DNA of 52,406 nucleotides from Roseibium sediminicola (GTDB lineage: Bacteria > Pseudomonadota > Alphaproteobacteria > Rhizobiales > Stappiaceae). Within the stretch, counting starts at the first letter, position 1. Every line of letters begins with the position of its first letter. The DNA is taken from positions 1 to 52,406 of the forward strand of contig NZ_JALNMJ010000031.1 of assembly GCF_023156505.1 (NCBI RefSeq). Direction: 5' to 3'. Both the position numbers and the translations under genes were made by a program. This document shows, in pieces, positions 25,929 through 35,093 of the stretch. The notes under the pieces are model-generated. The model ran no database searches and was not told the origin of the DNA. It saw only the letters and a program-made list of their open reading frames with translations.

Positions 25929-26852
25929 TCAGACGCCTCCTCTCTGCATGACGTCCAGCGCGCCGGACAACGCGCTGTGCAAGACCAGCAGCGGTTCGGA
26001 AGCCGGCCGGTCGGTATGGTGCATTACATAAGTCCAGCCGGCCTTTCGGGCCATGTCGCGCAACTCAGACCGGTGGGCTTCCAGACGGTTCCGGTAGTCC
26101 TCGCGCCAGTTTTCCGCGCGGCCGGCCGTCAGCCGCAAGCCGAGTTCCGGATCGGTGAATTCCACGCGGCCGTCAAACGGAAAGGTTTCCTCGATCGGGT
26201 CGAGCACATGAACCAGATGGCCCTTGGCACCGGTGCCGGCGACGCGGGAGACCCAGGCGGCAATGTCTTCCAGCGGATCCAGGAAATCGGAGACGAGCAC
26301 GACGTCGGCGAAGCGTTTGACCGAGGCCGTGTCCGGTAGAGCGACGGGTTTGGAGAGATGCGTCAGGGCGTCGGCGAGACGTTCGGCGGCCCGCCGGTCC
26401 GAGAACGGACGGGTGAGCCCGGGCAGGCCGATGCGCTCGCCCGTTTCCGCGAGCATGTCCGCCAGTGCCAGCATCAGGACGATCGAGCGGTCGCGCTTGG
26501 TCACCTGTGCCAGACGCGACCGGAACACCATGGAGGGCGACAGGTCGGCCCAGAGCCAGACCGTGTGGGCCGCTTCCCATTCGCGTTCGCGCACATAAAG
26601 ATGGTCGTCCCGGGCGGAGCGGCGCCAGTCGATGCGCTTGGCGGGCTCGCCCAAATAGAACGGTCTGAATTGCCAGAAACTTTCGCCAGGGCCCGCGCGC
26701 CGGCGGCCGTGCCAGCCCGCGATGATCGAGCTTGCGACATGGCTGGCCTCGACCAGAAGGTCCGGCAGCGCATCGGCGACGGACCGCGCCTCGCCGATCA
26801 CATTCGGCCAGGTCGTCGGGTCAATGCCGGTTTTTGCGCTGCTTGGATCCAT
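25929..26852 (-). CDS. DUF58 domain protein
   Basis: DUF58 proteins accompany MoxR ATPases and carry a vWA-like metal-binding fold. The 307-residue product has the core motif AKRIDWRRSARDDHLYVRE near 75-95, then WLWADLSPSM resembling a MIDAS-like DxSxS, and VVLVSDFLDPL further on. No membrane helix, unlike some DUF58 proteins, so it is probably cytoplasmic or peripheral. It lies 32 bp after moxR in the same operon. Confidence 0.92.
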   Translation of the reverse strand: MDPSSAKTGIDPTTWPNVIGEARSVADALPDLLVEASHVASSIIAGWHGRRRAGPGESFWQFRPFYLGEPAKRIDWRRSARDDHLYVREREWEAAHTVWLWADLSPSMVFRSRLAQVTKRDRSIVLMLALADMLAETGERIGLPGLTRPFSDRRAAERLADALTHLSKPVALPDTASVKRFADVVLVSDFLDPLEDIAAWVSRVAGTGAKGHLVHVLDPIEETFPFDGRVEFTDPELGLRLTAGRAENWREDYRNRLEAHRSELRDMARKAGWTYVMHHTDRPASEPLLVLHSALSGALDVMQRGGV

Positions 26853-26884
26853 GAGGCGGGCTCCCGGGTGGGGTTGAAAGGAAC

Positions 26885-27904
26885 TCAGGCGATCTGGGCT
26901 TTCACCCGGCGGACTACATCCCTGACCGTGTGGCCGTCGGCGCGGGCCGCGAAGGTCAGCGCCATTCGGTGCTGCAGCACCGGCTCGGCGAGAGCAAGCA
27001 CGTCGTCCACGGACGGGGCAAGACGGCCGTCGACCAGGGCGCGGGCGCGCACGGTCAGCATCAGGGCCTGGCTGGCACGCGGACCCGGGCCCCAGGCGAT
27101 CAGCTTGGTGAGATCGGAAGAGCCTTCGCCCTCGTCCGGCCGGGCCGAGCGGACCAGTTTCAGGATCGCCTCGACCACCGATTCCCCGACCGGCATGCGC
27201 CGCACCAGCTGCTGGTAATCCATCAGCTCGTCCGCCGACATCGCAACCTGAGCCTCGGCCTGGTTGGCGCCGGTTGTTTCCAGAAGGATCCGTCGCTCGG
27301 CTTCCAGATCGGGGTAATGCACGTCGATCTGCATCAGGAAGCGGTCGAGTTGGGCTTCCGGCAGGGGGTAGGTGCCCTCCTGCTCCAGCGGGTTCTGGGT
27401 GGCCAGCACGTGGAAAGGCCGTGGCAGGTCGTGGGGATGGCCGGCCACGGTCACGTGGTATTCCTGCATCGCCTGCAAGAGCGCGGACTGGGTGCGCGGG
27501 CTGGCGCGGTTGATTTCGTCGGCCATCAAGAGCTGAGAAAAGACAGGGCCTGGAATGAAACGGAATGAGCGGCCGCCGTCGGCGCTCTGTTCCATCACTT
27601 CCGCTCCCAGAATGTCGGAGGGCATCAGGTCAGGAGTGAACTGAATGCGGCGGGCGTCCAGGCCGAGCACGGTTCCGAGCGTTTCCACCAGCTTGGTCTT
27701 GGCGAGGCCGGGCACACCGACCAGCAGCCCGTGGCCGCCGGCTAGGATGGTGACCAGCGACTGCTCGACCACCGCCTCCTGACCGAAGATGATTCGGGCG
27801 ATGTCGGACTTGGCGTCGGAGATCCGGCTCACGGCGCGTTCGGCATTTTCAGCTACGGCGGCGAGATCTTCTTCGCTTGGGCTGGAGGGGGAAACAACGC
27901 TCAT
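26885..27904 (-). CDS. moxR: MoxR-family AAA+ ATPase
   Basis: MoxR ATPases act as chaperones in assembly of metal-, vWA- or membrane-linked complexes. The 339-residue protein has Walker A GVPGLAKTK near 60-70, Walker B LLMADEINRA near 125 and sensor motifs in VLATQNPLEQEGTYPLPEAQ. It is the first gene of a four-gene minus-strand operon with DUF58, DUF4159 and a large membrane protein. It diverges from the DUF1285 operon across 282 bp. Confidence 0.95.
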   Translation of the reverse strand: MSVVSPSSPSEEDLAAVAENAERAVSRISDAKSDIARIIFGQEAVVEQSLVTILAGGHGLLVGVPGLAKTKLVETLGTVLGLDARRIQFTPDLMPSDILGAEVMEQSADGGRSFRFIPGPVFSQLLMADEINRASPRTQSALLQAMQEYHVTVAGHPHDLPRPFHVLATQNPLEQEGTYPLPEAQLDRFLMQIDVHYPDLEAERRILLETTGANQAEAQVAMSADELMDYQQLVRRMPVGESVVEAILKLVRSARPDEGEGSSDLTKLIAWGPGPRASQALMLTVRARALVDGRLAPSVDDVLALAEPVLQHRMALTFAARADGHTVRDVVRRVKAQIA

Positions 27905-28186
27905 GAATCACCTTTCCCGTCATGTATCTAGTCGGCTGCCAGACCCGGTTGGCGGGGAGCCGCCCGGATGCGTGGTTGCTGCGACTCTTGCAGTCTGACA
28001 CCATATAAATCAGTAGATAAGGCGCAATTGTGCGCCATACAGTGGAAAGGTCCAAGATTCTTTCGCTGCACTGGGGAAAAGGTTTGGCATCCCCTTGCAG
28101 GGCGTGAAAGGCAAATGATCGTGAGGCGTCGGGACTTGTCAAAATTCCCGGTAGGCGAAGAGACGGCAGACAAAGGAAAAACAAGC

Positions 28187-28783
28187 ATGGCGGTCAAATC
28201 CCCGTTTCAGGATGCAGCGATGCCGGCAGGCCTCGCGGCTTTGATGAGCCGGGCGGATGCCGGCGACAAGGCACCGCCGCCGGTGGAGAAATGGAACCCG
28301 CCTTTTTGCGGTGATCTCGATATCCGGATCGCGCGGGACGGCACATGGTTCTATCTCGGATCGCCGATCGGCCGCTTGCCGCTGGTCAAGCTGTTCGCCT
28401 CCGTGCTGCGCAGGGACGAGGACGGCAAACACTATCTGGTCACCCCGGTGGAGAAGATCGGCATCACCGTCGAGGACGCGCCCCTTCTGGCCGTGGAAAT
28501 GGCCGCCGGGGGAGAGGCCGAGACACAGCAACTGACCTTGCGCACCAATCTGGGCGATCTGGTGAAGGTGGGGGCCGAGCATCCGCTGCGGTTCGAAAAA
28601 GAACCGGACAGCGGCGGGTTGAAACCCTATGTTCATGTCAGGGGGCGTCTGGAAGCCTTGTTCACGCGCGCCCTGATGTATCAACTGGCGGACCTGATGG
28701 AACACCGCGGCGATGATATGGGCGTGTGGAGCGGCGGCGTTTTTTTCGCAGTCAGCCCGGATCTTCTCACCGCACCGGAGTGA
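28187..28783 (+). CDS. DUF1285 family protein
   Basis: Function unknown, although the family is recognisable: KWNPPFCGDLDIRIARDGTW and YLGSPIGRLPLVKLFASVL in the first half, then YLVTPVEKIGITVEDAPLLAV. It has 198 residues from ATG 28187, which has AAAGGAAAA upstream. The frame runs further upstream without a ribosome site, so the shorter form was chosen. It heads the operon DUF1285-nudL-DUF6111-cca. Confidence 0.92.
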   Translation: MAVKSPFQDAAMPAGLAALMSRADAGDKAPPPVEKWNPPFCGDLDIRIARDGTWFYLGSPIGRLPLVKLFASVLRRDEDGKHYLVTPVEKIGITVEDAPLLAVEMAAGGEAETQQLTLRTNLGDLVKVGAEHPLRFEKEPDSGGLKPYVHVRGRLEALFTRALMYQLADLMEHRGDDMGVWSGGVFFAVSPDLLTAPE

Positions 28784-28822
28784 AAGCATGACGACCGACG
28801 ACAGACCGGGTGAACGGGCCGT

Positions 28823-29473
28823 ATGACAGTGCCGCTGATCAATGACGATTTTGAACGGACCGGTTGGCGGGACCATCTTCAGGCACGGCTTGGCGAAGCC
28901 GCGCGGCAAGGGCTTGCCGTGGAAACCGGAGACCATATTCTCAACCCGGATCTTGGACCCTATGCGCGGTGGGAAGGGCCGCCACGGGACGCGGCCGTCC
29001 TGATTGGCGTCCTGGAACGGGGCGACGAACCCAGTGTGGTGCTGACACAGCGCACCGGACATCTGAAATCCCACGCCGGACAGGTGGCCTTTCCCGGCGG
29101 CAAGATCGATCCGACGGACAACGGGCCGGTCGAGGCGGCGCTGCGCGAGGCGGATGAGGAAATCGGCCTTTCGCCCGGCGATGTCGAACCGCTGGGCCAT
29201 CTCGCGCCCTATCTGACGGGATCCGGCTACCGGGTTGTTCCGGTCATCGGTGCGATCCGCGACAATGTCTCCTTCCATCCCAGTCCCGATGAGGTCGAGG
29301 ATGTTTTCGAAGTGCCCCTGCGGTTCCTGATGAACCCGGCCAATCACCAGAAACTCAGCCGCGAATGGCAGGGCAAGCGGCGCTACTTTTATGCCATGCC
29401 CTATGGTGAGCGTTATATCTGGGGCGTCACCGCGGGGATCATCCGCTCCATGTACGAAACGGTTTATCGCTGA
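28823..29473 (+). CDS. nudL: NUDIX CoA pyrophosphatase, NudL-like
   Basis: It probably cleaves CoA and its derivatives to 4'-phosphopantetheine and 3',5'-ADP. The 216-residue protein has the family-specific motif LTQRTGHLKSHAGQVAFPGG followed by the Nudix box, AALREADEEIGL. Start ATG 28823 overlaps the stop of a 12-codon frame at 28788-28826 (ATG to TGA) that follows the DUF1285 stop. That tiny frame may couple translation. The stop overlaps the next start as TGATG. Confidence 0.92.
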   Translation: MTVPLINDDFERTGWRDHLQARLGEAARQGLAVETGDHILNPDLGPYARWEGPPRDAAVLIGVLERGDEPSVVLTQRTGHLKSHAGQVAFPGGKIDPTDNGPVEAALREADEEIGLSPGDVEPLGHLAPYLTGSGYRVVPVIGAIRDNVSFHPSPDEVEDVFEVPLRFLMNPANHQKLSREWQGKRRYFYAMPYGERYIWGVTAGIIRSMYETVYR

Positions 29474-29733
29474 TGTTTCGAGTGTTTCTGGCACACCTCT
29501 TCCTGTTTCTGCTTCCCTTTTTCGGCTATGCGCTGTGGCTGTGGTTCAGCAAGAAGAGCAATCATCCCGAGCGATGGTCCAAGGGGCCGATTGCCTGGCT
29601 GACCCTAAGCGGCCTTGTTCTGGTGATCGCCGGTCTTGTCAGCATGGCAACGCTCGACCGGAGCCCTGAAGGCGCGGACTACATTCCCTCGCAAATGCGC
29701 GATGGCGTGTTTGTCCCAGGCCGGTTCGAATGA
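29473..29733 (+). CDS. DUF6111-like small membrane protein
   Basis: 86 residues with two membrane helices (VFLAHLFLFLLPFFGYALWL and WLTLSGLVLVIAGLVSMATL). A C-terminal tail ends YIPSQMRDGVFVPGRFE, which I associate with DUF6111. Function unknown. It overlaps nudL by 1 nt and ends 4 bp before cca, so it is an integral part of this operon. Confidence 0.85.
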   Translation: MFRVFLAHLFLFLLPFFGYALWLWFSKKSNHPERWSKGPIAWLTLSGLVLVIAGLVSMATLDRSPEGADYIPSQMRDGVFVPGRFE

Positions 29734-29737
29734 GGCG

Positions 29738-30982
29738 ATGAGCGAAAAGGTCGACCACATACTGGCGCAGGCCGACTGGCTGCGGACCGACGGCATCCAG
29801 GCCGTCTTCTCGGCCATCGAGCAGGACGGCGACGAGGCCCGGGTGGTCGGCGGTGCGGTGCGCAATACGTTGCTCGGCCACCCCGTGCCGGATGTCGATA
29901 TCGCTACGACGGCCCTGCCTGAAACGGTCATGCAACGTGCCCGGGCCGCAGGTCTGAAGCCGGTCGGGACCGGCCTCGACCATGGAACGGTCACCGTCAT
30001 CAGCGGCGGTTTCCCCTATGAAGTCACCACGCTGCGCGAGGATGTCGAAACCTTCGGCCGTCAGGCCCGTGTGGTCTTCGGCCGCAATTGGGTCCGGGAT
30101 GCGGAGCGGCGGGATTTCACGCTGAACGCCCTTTACACGGACCGTCATGGCCGGCTGCGGGATCCGTTGGGTGGGCTGGAGGACTGTCTGGCCCGCCGTA
30201 TCCGGTTCATCGGCGATCCGGACAAGCGCATCCAGGAAGACTATCTGCGCATCCTTCGATTCTTCCGCATCTATGCGGCCTATGGCGCGGGAGAAATGGA
30301 TGCGGCCGGGCTCGGAGCCTGCCTGCGCCAGCGCGATGGCCTGCGTCACCTGTCCGCCGAACGCATCGGCCACGAGATGCGGCGTCTTTTGAGGGCGCCT
30401 CTGGCAGGACCGGCGCTGTCCATGATGAACGATTGCGGACTCTGGGAAATCGCGACAGGCGGGCTGGCGCGTATAGACGATTTTCTGGCTCTGAGAACGT
30501 TGTCGCACATTGCGGCGGAAGTGACCGATCCGGAACTGGGTCTCGTCGTGCTGGCGGGATTTGTGCGCGAGGATCTTGAACGGATCTGCGACAGGTTCCG
30601 GCTGTCGAATGCCGAGCGGGGCAGAATGCGATCCGCATGGGCGGCCATGAAGCGCTTTCGCCAGAGGAAAGATCTGCCGGAGGCCGAGGCCCTGATCTAC
30701 GAATTCGGCCGGCAGGGGGCGCTTGACGGTTTGCTGGCCCACTGGGCCGGCCAGAAAGCGCGCGGACAGGCGGCGGATGCAGCCTATGAAGACCTGTTGT
30801 CGCGGCTGCGACAGTCTCCCTTGCCGGTCTTTCCGCTGAAAGGCGCGGATCTGATCGCCACCGGCCATGCCCCCGGGCCTGCACTGGGGGACCAGCTCAA
30901 ACGTCTTGAGGCAAGCTGGCGCGACAGCGGCTTCTCCTTGAGCAAAGACGATCTGATGCGGTTGGCAGGTGCTTGTTCTTAA
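29738..30982 (+). CDS. cca: CCA tRNA nucleotidyltransferase
   Basis: It adds or repairs the 3' CCA of tRNAs. The 414-residue class II nucleotidyltransferase has VVGGAVRNTLLG near residue 36, the catalytic DxD in PVPDVDIATTALP near 50, and the RRDFTLNALYTDRHGRLRDP motif near 125. GDPDKRIQEDYLRILRFFR is the RNA-binding neck. ATG 29738 was chosen because it aligns with family starts, although the frame is open upstream through DUF6111. The last gene of its operon. Confidence 0.95.
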   Translation: MSEKVDHILAQADWLRTDGIQAVFSAIEQDGDEARVVGGAVRNTLLGHPVPDVDIATTALPETVMQRARAAGLKPVGTGLDHGTVTVISGGFPYEVTTLREDVETFGRQARVVFGRNWVRDAERRDFTLNALYTDRHGRLRDPLGGLEDCLARRIRFIGDPDKRIQEDYLRILRFFRIYAAYGAGEMDAAGLGACLRQRDGLRHLSAERIGHEMRRLLRAPLAGPALSMMNDCGLWEIATGGLARIDDFLALRTLSHIAAEVTDPELGLVVLAGFVREDLERICDRFRLSNAERGRMRSAWAAMKRFRQRKDLPEAEALIYEFGRQGALDGLLAHWAGQKARGQAADAAYEDLLSRLRQSPLPVFPLKGADLIATGHAPGPALGDQLKRLEASWRDSGFSLSKDDLMRLAGACS

Positions 30983-31088
30983 GCAAATATTAGGTGGCAA
31001 CACGTCACAGCTAGTTCTGCGATTTACCCAGAGTAAATGATCCGGCTCATCCCTATTTGGTTACGGGAGACAATCGGCGAGGCAAGGA

Positions 31089-32192
31089 ATGGAAATTGTT
31101 CTGATATCGGATGGACCGCTTCCACTCGAATCGCCGGTTCGGAAACTACCCTTCTTCTTCCCGGCACGGCTGGTCGACATGGCGAAAGTCTCGCCGCGGA
31201 CGGTCGGCGGGGCCCAGGTTGCGATCATCGAGCTGCTGGACGCGAGCGACGCCGGCCTGACGGCGCTGAAGAACTCCTGGGAAAGCATTGCGGAAATTCC
31301 CGCGATCTGCCTTGTTTCGAAGAAGAACCGACGGGAAGTCATCCAGGCGGCCGCGCTTGGCAAAACCGAAGTGATGGAGCGCGACACGCCGTTGTCGATG
31401 CTGGTCCGGATCCTCAAGGCCAAGGTCGGTTTCGATCCGATGGCGACCGCGCCGTCAACGGTTCCGCCGAAGACCCTGGAAGCCTATCGTCAGGGCAATG
31501 CCTTTCTGGAAAGCGTCGCCCTGTCGGCGACGGACGGATCGAACATCCAGGTCAAGCTGATGAACGACAGTGCCAAGGAAATCCTGGCAGCCCTGTCGCT
31601 TGATGGCATGGGGCCATGGATGGAGGCCGTCCAGTCGCATCACAGCGGCACTTATTGTCATTCCCTGATGGTCTCCGGCATCGCGGGTCTGTTTGCCAGG
31701 CATCTGGGCTGGAACGAGGCGGATTGCCAGGAAGTCGTTGCGGGCGGGCTGCTGCATGACATTGGCAAGATGCGGATCCCGCTGACCATTCTCGACAAGG
31801 TCGACAAGCTCACGCCAGAAGAGCGGGCGATCATCGACAAGCACCCGCAGTTCGGCCGGGACATCCTCAAACCGAGGCTCGAAGTGCCGATGGACATCAA
31901 GAAGATGGCAATCCAGCACCATGAGTTTCTGGATGGATCGGGCTATCCCGACGGTCTTAAGGCCGCTCGGATCTCGCCGAAAGTGCGGCTTATGACCATT
32001 TGCGACATCTTCACCGCGCTGACGGAAACCCGTGCCTACAAAGAGGGGATGCCGGTCAGGGCCGCGCTCGGCACCATGAAGGAAATGGGCAAGAAGCTGG
32101 ACCAGGACATGCTGAACGAGTTTGCCCGCATGGTGATCGACCGGGATTTCGGCGAGATCAGCCGCGCACCGAAAGCAGCCAGCGGCGGCTGA
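31089..32192 (+). CDS. HD-GYP domain phosphodiesterase
   Basis: It probably degrades cyclic di-GMP. The 367-residue protein has an N-terminal 130-residue region that resembles a degenerate receiver (VAIIELLDASDAGL, PAICLVSKKNRREV), a linker, and an HD-GYP domain at about 170-350. Metal motifs are intact: HSLMVSG, GLLHDIGK near 220, HPQFGRDIL and HHEFLDGSGYPDG near 276-287 including GYP. Activity is therefore likely. It stands alone and converges on hemF over 34 bp with a hairpin across its stop. Confidence 0.92.
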   Translation: MEIVLISDGPLPLESPVRKLPFFFPARLVDMAKVSPRTVGGAQVAIIELLDASDAGLTALKNSWESIAEIPAICLVSKKNRREVIQAAALGKTEVMERDTPLSMLVRILKAKVGFDPMATAPSTVPPKTLEAYRQGNAFLESVALSATDGSNIQVKLMNDSAKEILAALSLDGMGPWMEAVQSHHSGTYCHSLMVSGIAGLFARHLGWNEADCQEVVAGGLLHDIGKMRIPLTILDKVDKLTPEERAIIDKHPQFGRDILKPRLEVPMDIKKMAIQHHEFLDGSGYPDGLKAARISPKVRLMTICDIFTALTETRAYKEGMPVRAALGTMKEMGKKLDQDMLNEFARMVIDRDFGEISRAPKAASGG

Positions 32193-32200
32193 CCGCCGCT
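32181..32200. other. Hairpin across the HD-GYP stop codon, convergent gap
   Basis: AGCGGCGG-CTGA-CCGCCGCT is a perfect 8-bp stem with the TGA stop in its loop. It lies between convergent genes and could slow transcription on both strands. It lacks a T-tract, so termination is uncertain. Confidence 0.4.
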
Positions 32201-32226
32201 TGCCGCGTCCTACTTGAAGCCTCGGC

Positions 32227-33153
32227 TTACGGCCATTTCACGACCGGCGGCATGGAGGACAGGATCGAGGCGACATTGCCGCCCGTCTTCAGTCCGAAAA
32301 TGGTGCCCCGGTCGTAGAGAAGATTGTATTCCACATAGCGGCCGCGCCGGATCAGCTGTTCCTCGCGCTCCGCGTCGGTCCAGGTCTTTTCGAAATTGCG
32401 CCGGACAAGCTCCGGATAGACCTTCAGGAAGGCCAGACCGACATCCTTGGTAAAGGCGAAGTCGGCGTCCCAGTTTCCGCTGTGAAGATAATCGTAGAAG
32501 ATCCCGCCAATACCGCGCGCCTCGTTGCGGTGCTTCAGGAAGAAATAGTCGTCGCACCAGGCTTTGTAGGCCCCGTAATCGGCCACGTCGTGGGCCTCGC
32601 AGGCAGCCTGCATCGCCTCGTGAAAGGTGACCGTGTCCGGATCGTCCTGTGTGCGACGGGCGTCAAGCACCGGGGTCAGGTCGGCTCCGCCGCCGAACCA
32701 CTGTCTTGTCGTCACCACCATGCGGGTGTTCATATGCACGGCGGGCACATGCGGGTTCTGGGGATGGGCAATCAGGCTGATGCCGGAGGCCCAGAAACGC
32801 GGGTCCTCGCTGGCGCCGGGGATCTGGCCGCGGAATTCCGGCGAGAATTCTCCATGAACCGTCGAGATGTGCACGCCGACCTTCTCGAAGACCCGGCCTT
32901 GCATCATCGACATGACGCCGCCGCCGCCCTTTTCTCCCGTGCTGTCGGTCCGTTCCCAGGGCGTGCGTTCGAACCGGCCGGCAGGCAGGTCGGCGAGTGG
33001 GCCACCAGCCGAGCCGATCTCGTCTTCAAGATCCTCAAACGCCTGACAGATTCGGTCCCGCAGATCCTGGAACCAGGCTGGCGCGATGGCCTTCTTGTCC
33101 TCTATGCCGTCCGGGATGGGGCCACCGCGATTTTCCGGAGAAGGTGCGTTCAT
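32227..33153 (-). CDS. hemF: Oxygen-dependent coproporphyrinogen III oxidase HemF
   Basis: It converts coproporphyrinogen III to protoporphyrinogen IX with O2 in haem synthesis, in the cytoplasm. 308 residues, typical length. Conserved blocks are GGGGVMSMMQGRVFEKVGV, then HMNTRMVV, then WFGGGADLTPV, then WCDDYFFLKHRNEARGIGG and GRYVEYNLLYDRGTIFGL at the end. It lies 43 bp downstream of trmL on the same strand, a likely operon. Confidence 0.97.
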   Translation of the reverse strand: MNAPSPENRGGPIPDGIEDKKAIAPAWFQDLRDRICQAFEDLEDEIGSAGGPLADLPAGRFERTPWERTDSTGEKGGGGVMSMMQGRVFEKVGVHISTVHGEFSPEFRGQIPGASEDPRFWASGISLIAHPQNPHVPAVHMNTRMVVTTRQWFGGGADLTPVLDARRTQDDPDTVTFHEAMQAACEAHDVADYGAYKAWCDDYFFLKHRNEARGIGGIFYDYLHSGNWDADFAFTKDVGLAFLKVYPELVRRNFEKTWTDAEREEQLIRRGRYVEYNLLYDRGTIFGLKTGGNVASILSSMPPVVKWP

Positions 33154-33196
33154 GACAGTGTCCTGAATTGAAAATAGGGCCGCGCCTGCGGCGCTC

Positions 33197-33676
33197 TTAA
33201 ATAGCTTTATCCGTGCTTCTAGGAAATGTACCGGTTTGCCGCAAGGCTTCTCCGAGTACCATGCCGGCGGTCACCGCCACATTGATGGAACGGACGCCCT
33301 CGGCCATCGGCACCGTCAGGCGGGCATCGGCAAGATCATGCACCGTATCCGGAACGCCCGAGCTTTCCCGCCCCATCAGAAGAATGTCGTCGGCCTCGTA
33401 ACTGAACTCGACATAAGTCTGCGCTGCCTTCGTGGTCAGGAGGACAAGCCGTTTTTGAAGCGGCCTTCGCCAGGCCTCAAATGCTTCGAACGAGACATGC
33501 CGGGTCATGGCCGCCCGTTCCAGATAATCCATGCCGGCGCGCTTCAGGGCGCTGTCTGAAATCGGAAAACCGGCCGGTTCGATCAGATGGATGCGGATGT
33601 TCATACAGGCGGCGAGCCGCAGGATCGTACCCGTGTTCTGCGGAATGTCCGGCTGGTAAAGAGCGATGTCGGGCAT
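33197..33676 (-). CDS. trmL: tRNA (cytidine(34)-2'-O)-methyltransferase TrmL
   Basis: It methylates the ribose of the wobble nucleotide in Leu tRNAs using S-adenosylmethionine. The 159-residue SPOUT protein starts IALYQPDIPQNTGTILRLA, has LMGRESSGVP near 105, and the C-terminal knot motif RSINVAVTAGMVLGEALRQ. Length is typical for the minimal YibK type. It reads into hemF. Confidence 0.95.
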   Translation of the reverse strand: MPDIALYQPDIPQNTGTILRLAACMNIRIHLIEPAGFPISDSALKRAGMDYLERAAMTRHVSFEAFEAWRRPLQKRLVLLTTKAAQTYVEFSYEADDILLMGRESSGVPDTVHDLADARLTVPMAEGVRSINVAVTAGMVLGEALRQTGTFPRSTDKAI

Positions 33677-33892
33677 GATGTCCTGCGGAAATCCAATGAA
33701 GTTCGGTCGAGCAGGGACTTATCAGGTGTCCACGACCTGCGCAAAGCGCATCCGGTGCCATGCGGGCTGTGACTGGAGGCCCCCCTGGCTTCCCTCTTCG
33801 AACCACGGGAGTGGTAAACCAGACAGGGCTCGACTTTATTCGGTGCGAGTAAAATTTCCTTAATGACGCAGCGTTAGCTTTCGAGGGGTCTA
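33677..33892. other. Intergenic region between trmL and the MITE-like element
   Basis: About 215 bp holding the trmL promoter on the minus strand. No gene recognised. The sequence becomes AT-richer near 33840-33870. Confidence 0.4.
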
Positions 33893-34155
33893 GGGTCAGG
33901 ACTCATTAATTTGATCGAAATGGCGCAACAAACGGCAACGAGTTGCAAGGAAAAGCGCGAAAAGCGGGCTTCCTGCCCGGTTGAGCGGTTTGGCGCAGCA
34001 AATCAAAGCCGTTTTGCGTCCCTCCGGGATAGGGTGAATTTGCCCGGCAACGTCGTTGCAAATCTTGGGAAACCGGACGGTTTCCTGCAGCTTTGCGCCT
34101 CGTATCCGAACAAATTCATCCCTACCATTTCACTCAAATTAATGGGTCCTGACCC
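33893..34155. mobile_element. 263-bp MITE-like element with 31-bp terminal inverted repeats
   Basis: The left end GGGTCAGGACTCATTAATTT is repeated in inverse at the right end as AAATTAATGGGTCCTGACCC. The match extends to about 31 bp each side with three mismatches (33893-33923 and 34125-34155). A TA dinucleotide flanks both ends. There is no transposase; the reading frame inside has no recognisable product. The shape fits a non-autonomous IS630/Tc1-type element (TA target). It ends 29 bp before the first binding-protein gene. Confidence 0.8.
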
Positions 34156-34184
34156 TAACTGGAAAGCTGTGCCGGTTGATCGAC

Positions 34185-34958
34185 ATGTGTGAGAAAAACG
34201 TCATTGTTGGCTGCTTGCTGCTGTTGCTGAACCTCGTGCTGGTGCCTTCCGCGCAGGCCGATGAGATCCTGCTGCTGCAGGAGGATTCCTATCTGCCATA
34301 TATGGGAGTAGCGGATTTTGAGGCCATCGGCATCTACAGCGACATTCTCGACGAAGCGCAACAACGACTGAACCCTTCTTCCTTTGCGCTCAAGGCGGTT
34401 CCCTGGTCGCGCGCCATCGAACTTGTGCGTGCCGGAAACGCGCAGGGGCTGGTCGGGACCTATTATCGTCCAGCGGCCAGGCCGTGGATTCGTACATTCT
34501 CGGTGCCGCTCTTCACGGAGCAGGTCGGCGTATTCTGCCGGCCTGGCATAGGGGACGAAAGCTGGTCCTACCCGGAAGATTTCAAGGGGCTGATCTTCGG
34601 CAACAACACCAATTTCAGGACCCCGGGCGCCAGGTTCTTTGAACTCGTCGATGCGGGTGAAATCACCTTGCTGGAAGCCGAGACAACGGCGATGAACCTT
34701 AAGATGCTGGAGATCGGGCGCCTTGATTGCTACGTGCAGGAGCAGCTTACGACCGAACGGGAGATCCGGGGCAACAAGCTGAAAAATGTGCGCCGCGTGA
34801 AAACGATCAGCGCAGAAACCGCCCATATCGGTTATTCCGCGTCTTGGATGAGGCCGGAGGCAGATGCCTTCATCGCCGAGATGGACCGGGTGCTGACAGA
34901 CATGCACTCAGATGGAGCGGTCAATCGCATCATTGCCGCCTATTTGAGCTCTTCGTAA
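34185..34958 (+). CDS. Periplasmic substrate-binding protein, paralogue 1
   Basis: A bacterial extracellular solute-binding protein of family 3 type. 257 residues. Signal peptide at about 1-25 (VGCLLLLLNLVLVPSAQA, cut before DEILL). The core has LPYMG, VPWSRAIELV, LVGTYYRP, EDFKGLIFGNNTNF and RLDCYVQEQL, all shared with two paralogues downstream. The ligand is unknown; family members usually bind amino acids or similar small polar molecules. ATG 34185 was chosen over an upstream TTG. The MITE-like element ends 29 bp upstream and may have replaced or altered the promoter. Confidence 0.85.
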   Translation: MCEKNVIVGCLLLLLNLVLVPSAQADEILLLQEDSYLPYMGVADFEAIGIYSDILDEAQQRLNPSSFALKAVPWSRAIELVRAGNAQGLVGTYYRPAARPWIRTFSVPLFTEQVGVFCRPGIGDESWSYPEDFKGLIFGNNTNFRTPGARFFELVDAGEITLLEAETTAMNLKMLEIGRLDCYVQEQLTTEREIRGNKLKNVRRVKTISAETAHIGYSASWMRPEADAFIAEMDRVLTDMHSDGAVNRIIAAYLSSS

Positions 34959-35093
34959 ATGCACCAAGATCTCTTTGTGTTTACAATCGGTTTTCATTGC
35001 GATTAATACTGGTATTTTCTTGTATTAATATTTGAAGAAACTTATATTTGAATAATATTCCCTTCTTGTTTCGATGTTGTGAGGGGAAGTGCC

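Noticed and set aside
21566..26339. Long plus-strand frames across the moxR cluster
   Set aside because: They are antisense shadows of four well-supported minus-strand genes.
28139..29494. 451-residue minus-strand frame across DUF1285 and nudL
   Set aside because: Both plus-strand genes have clear family motifs; the minus frame has none.
33911..34192. 93-residue frame inside the MITE-like element
   Set aside because: It spans the element and its terminal repeat, has no domain and no good ribosome site.
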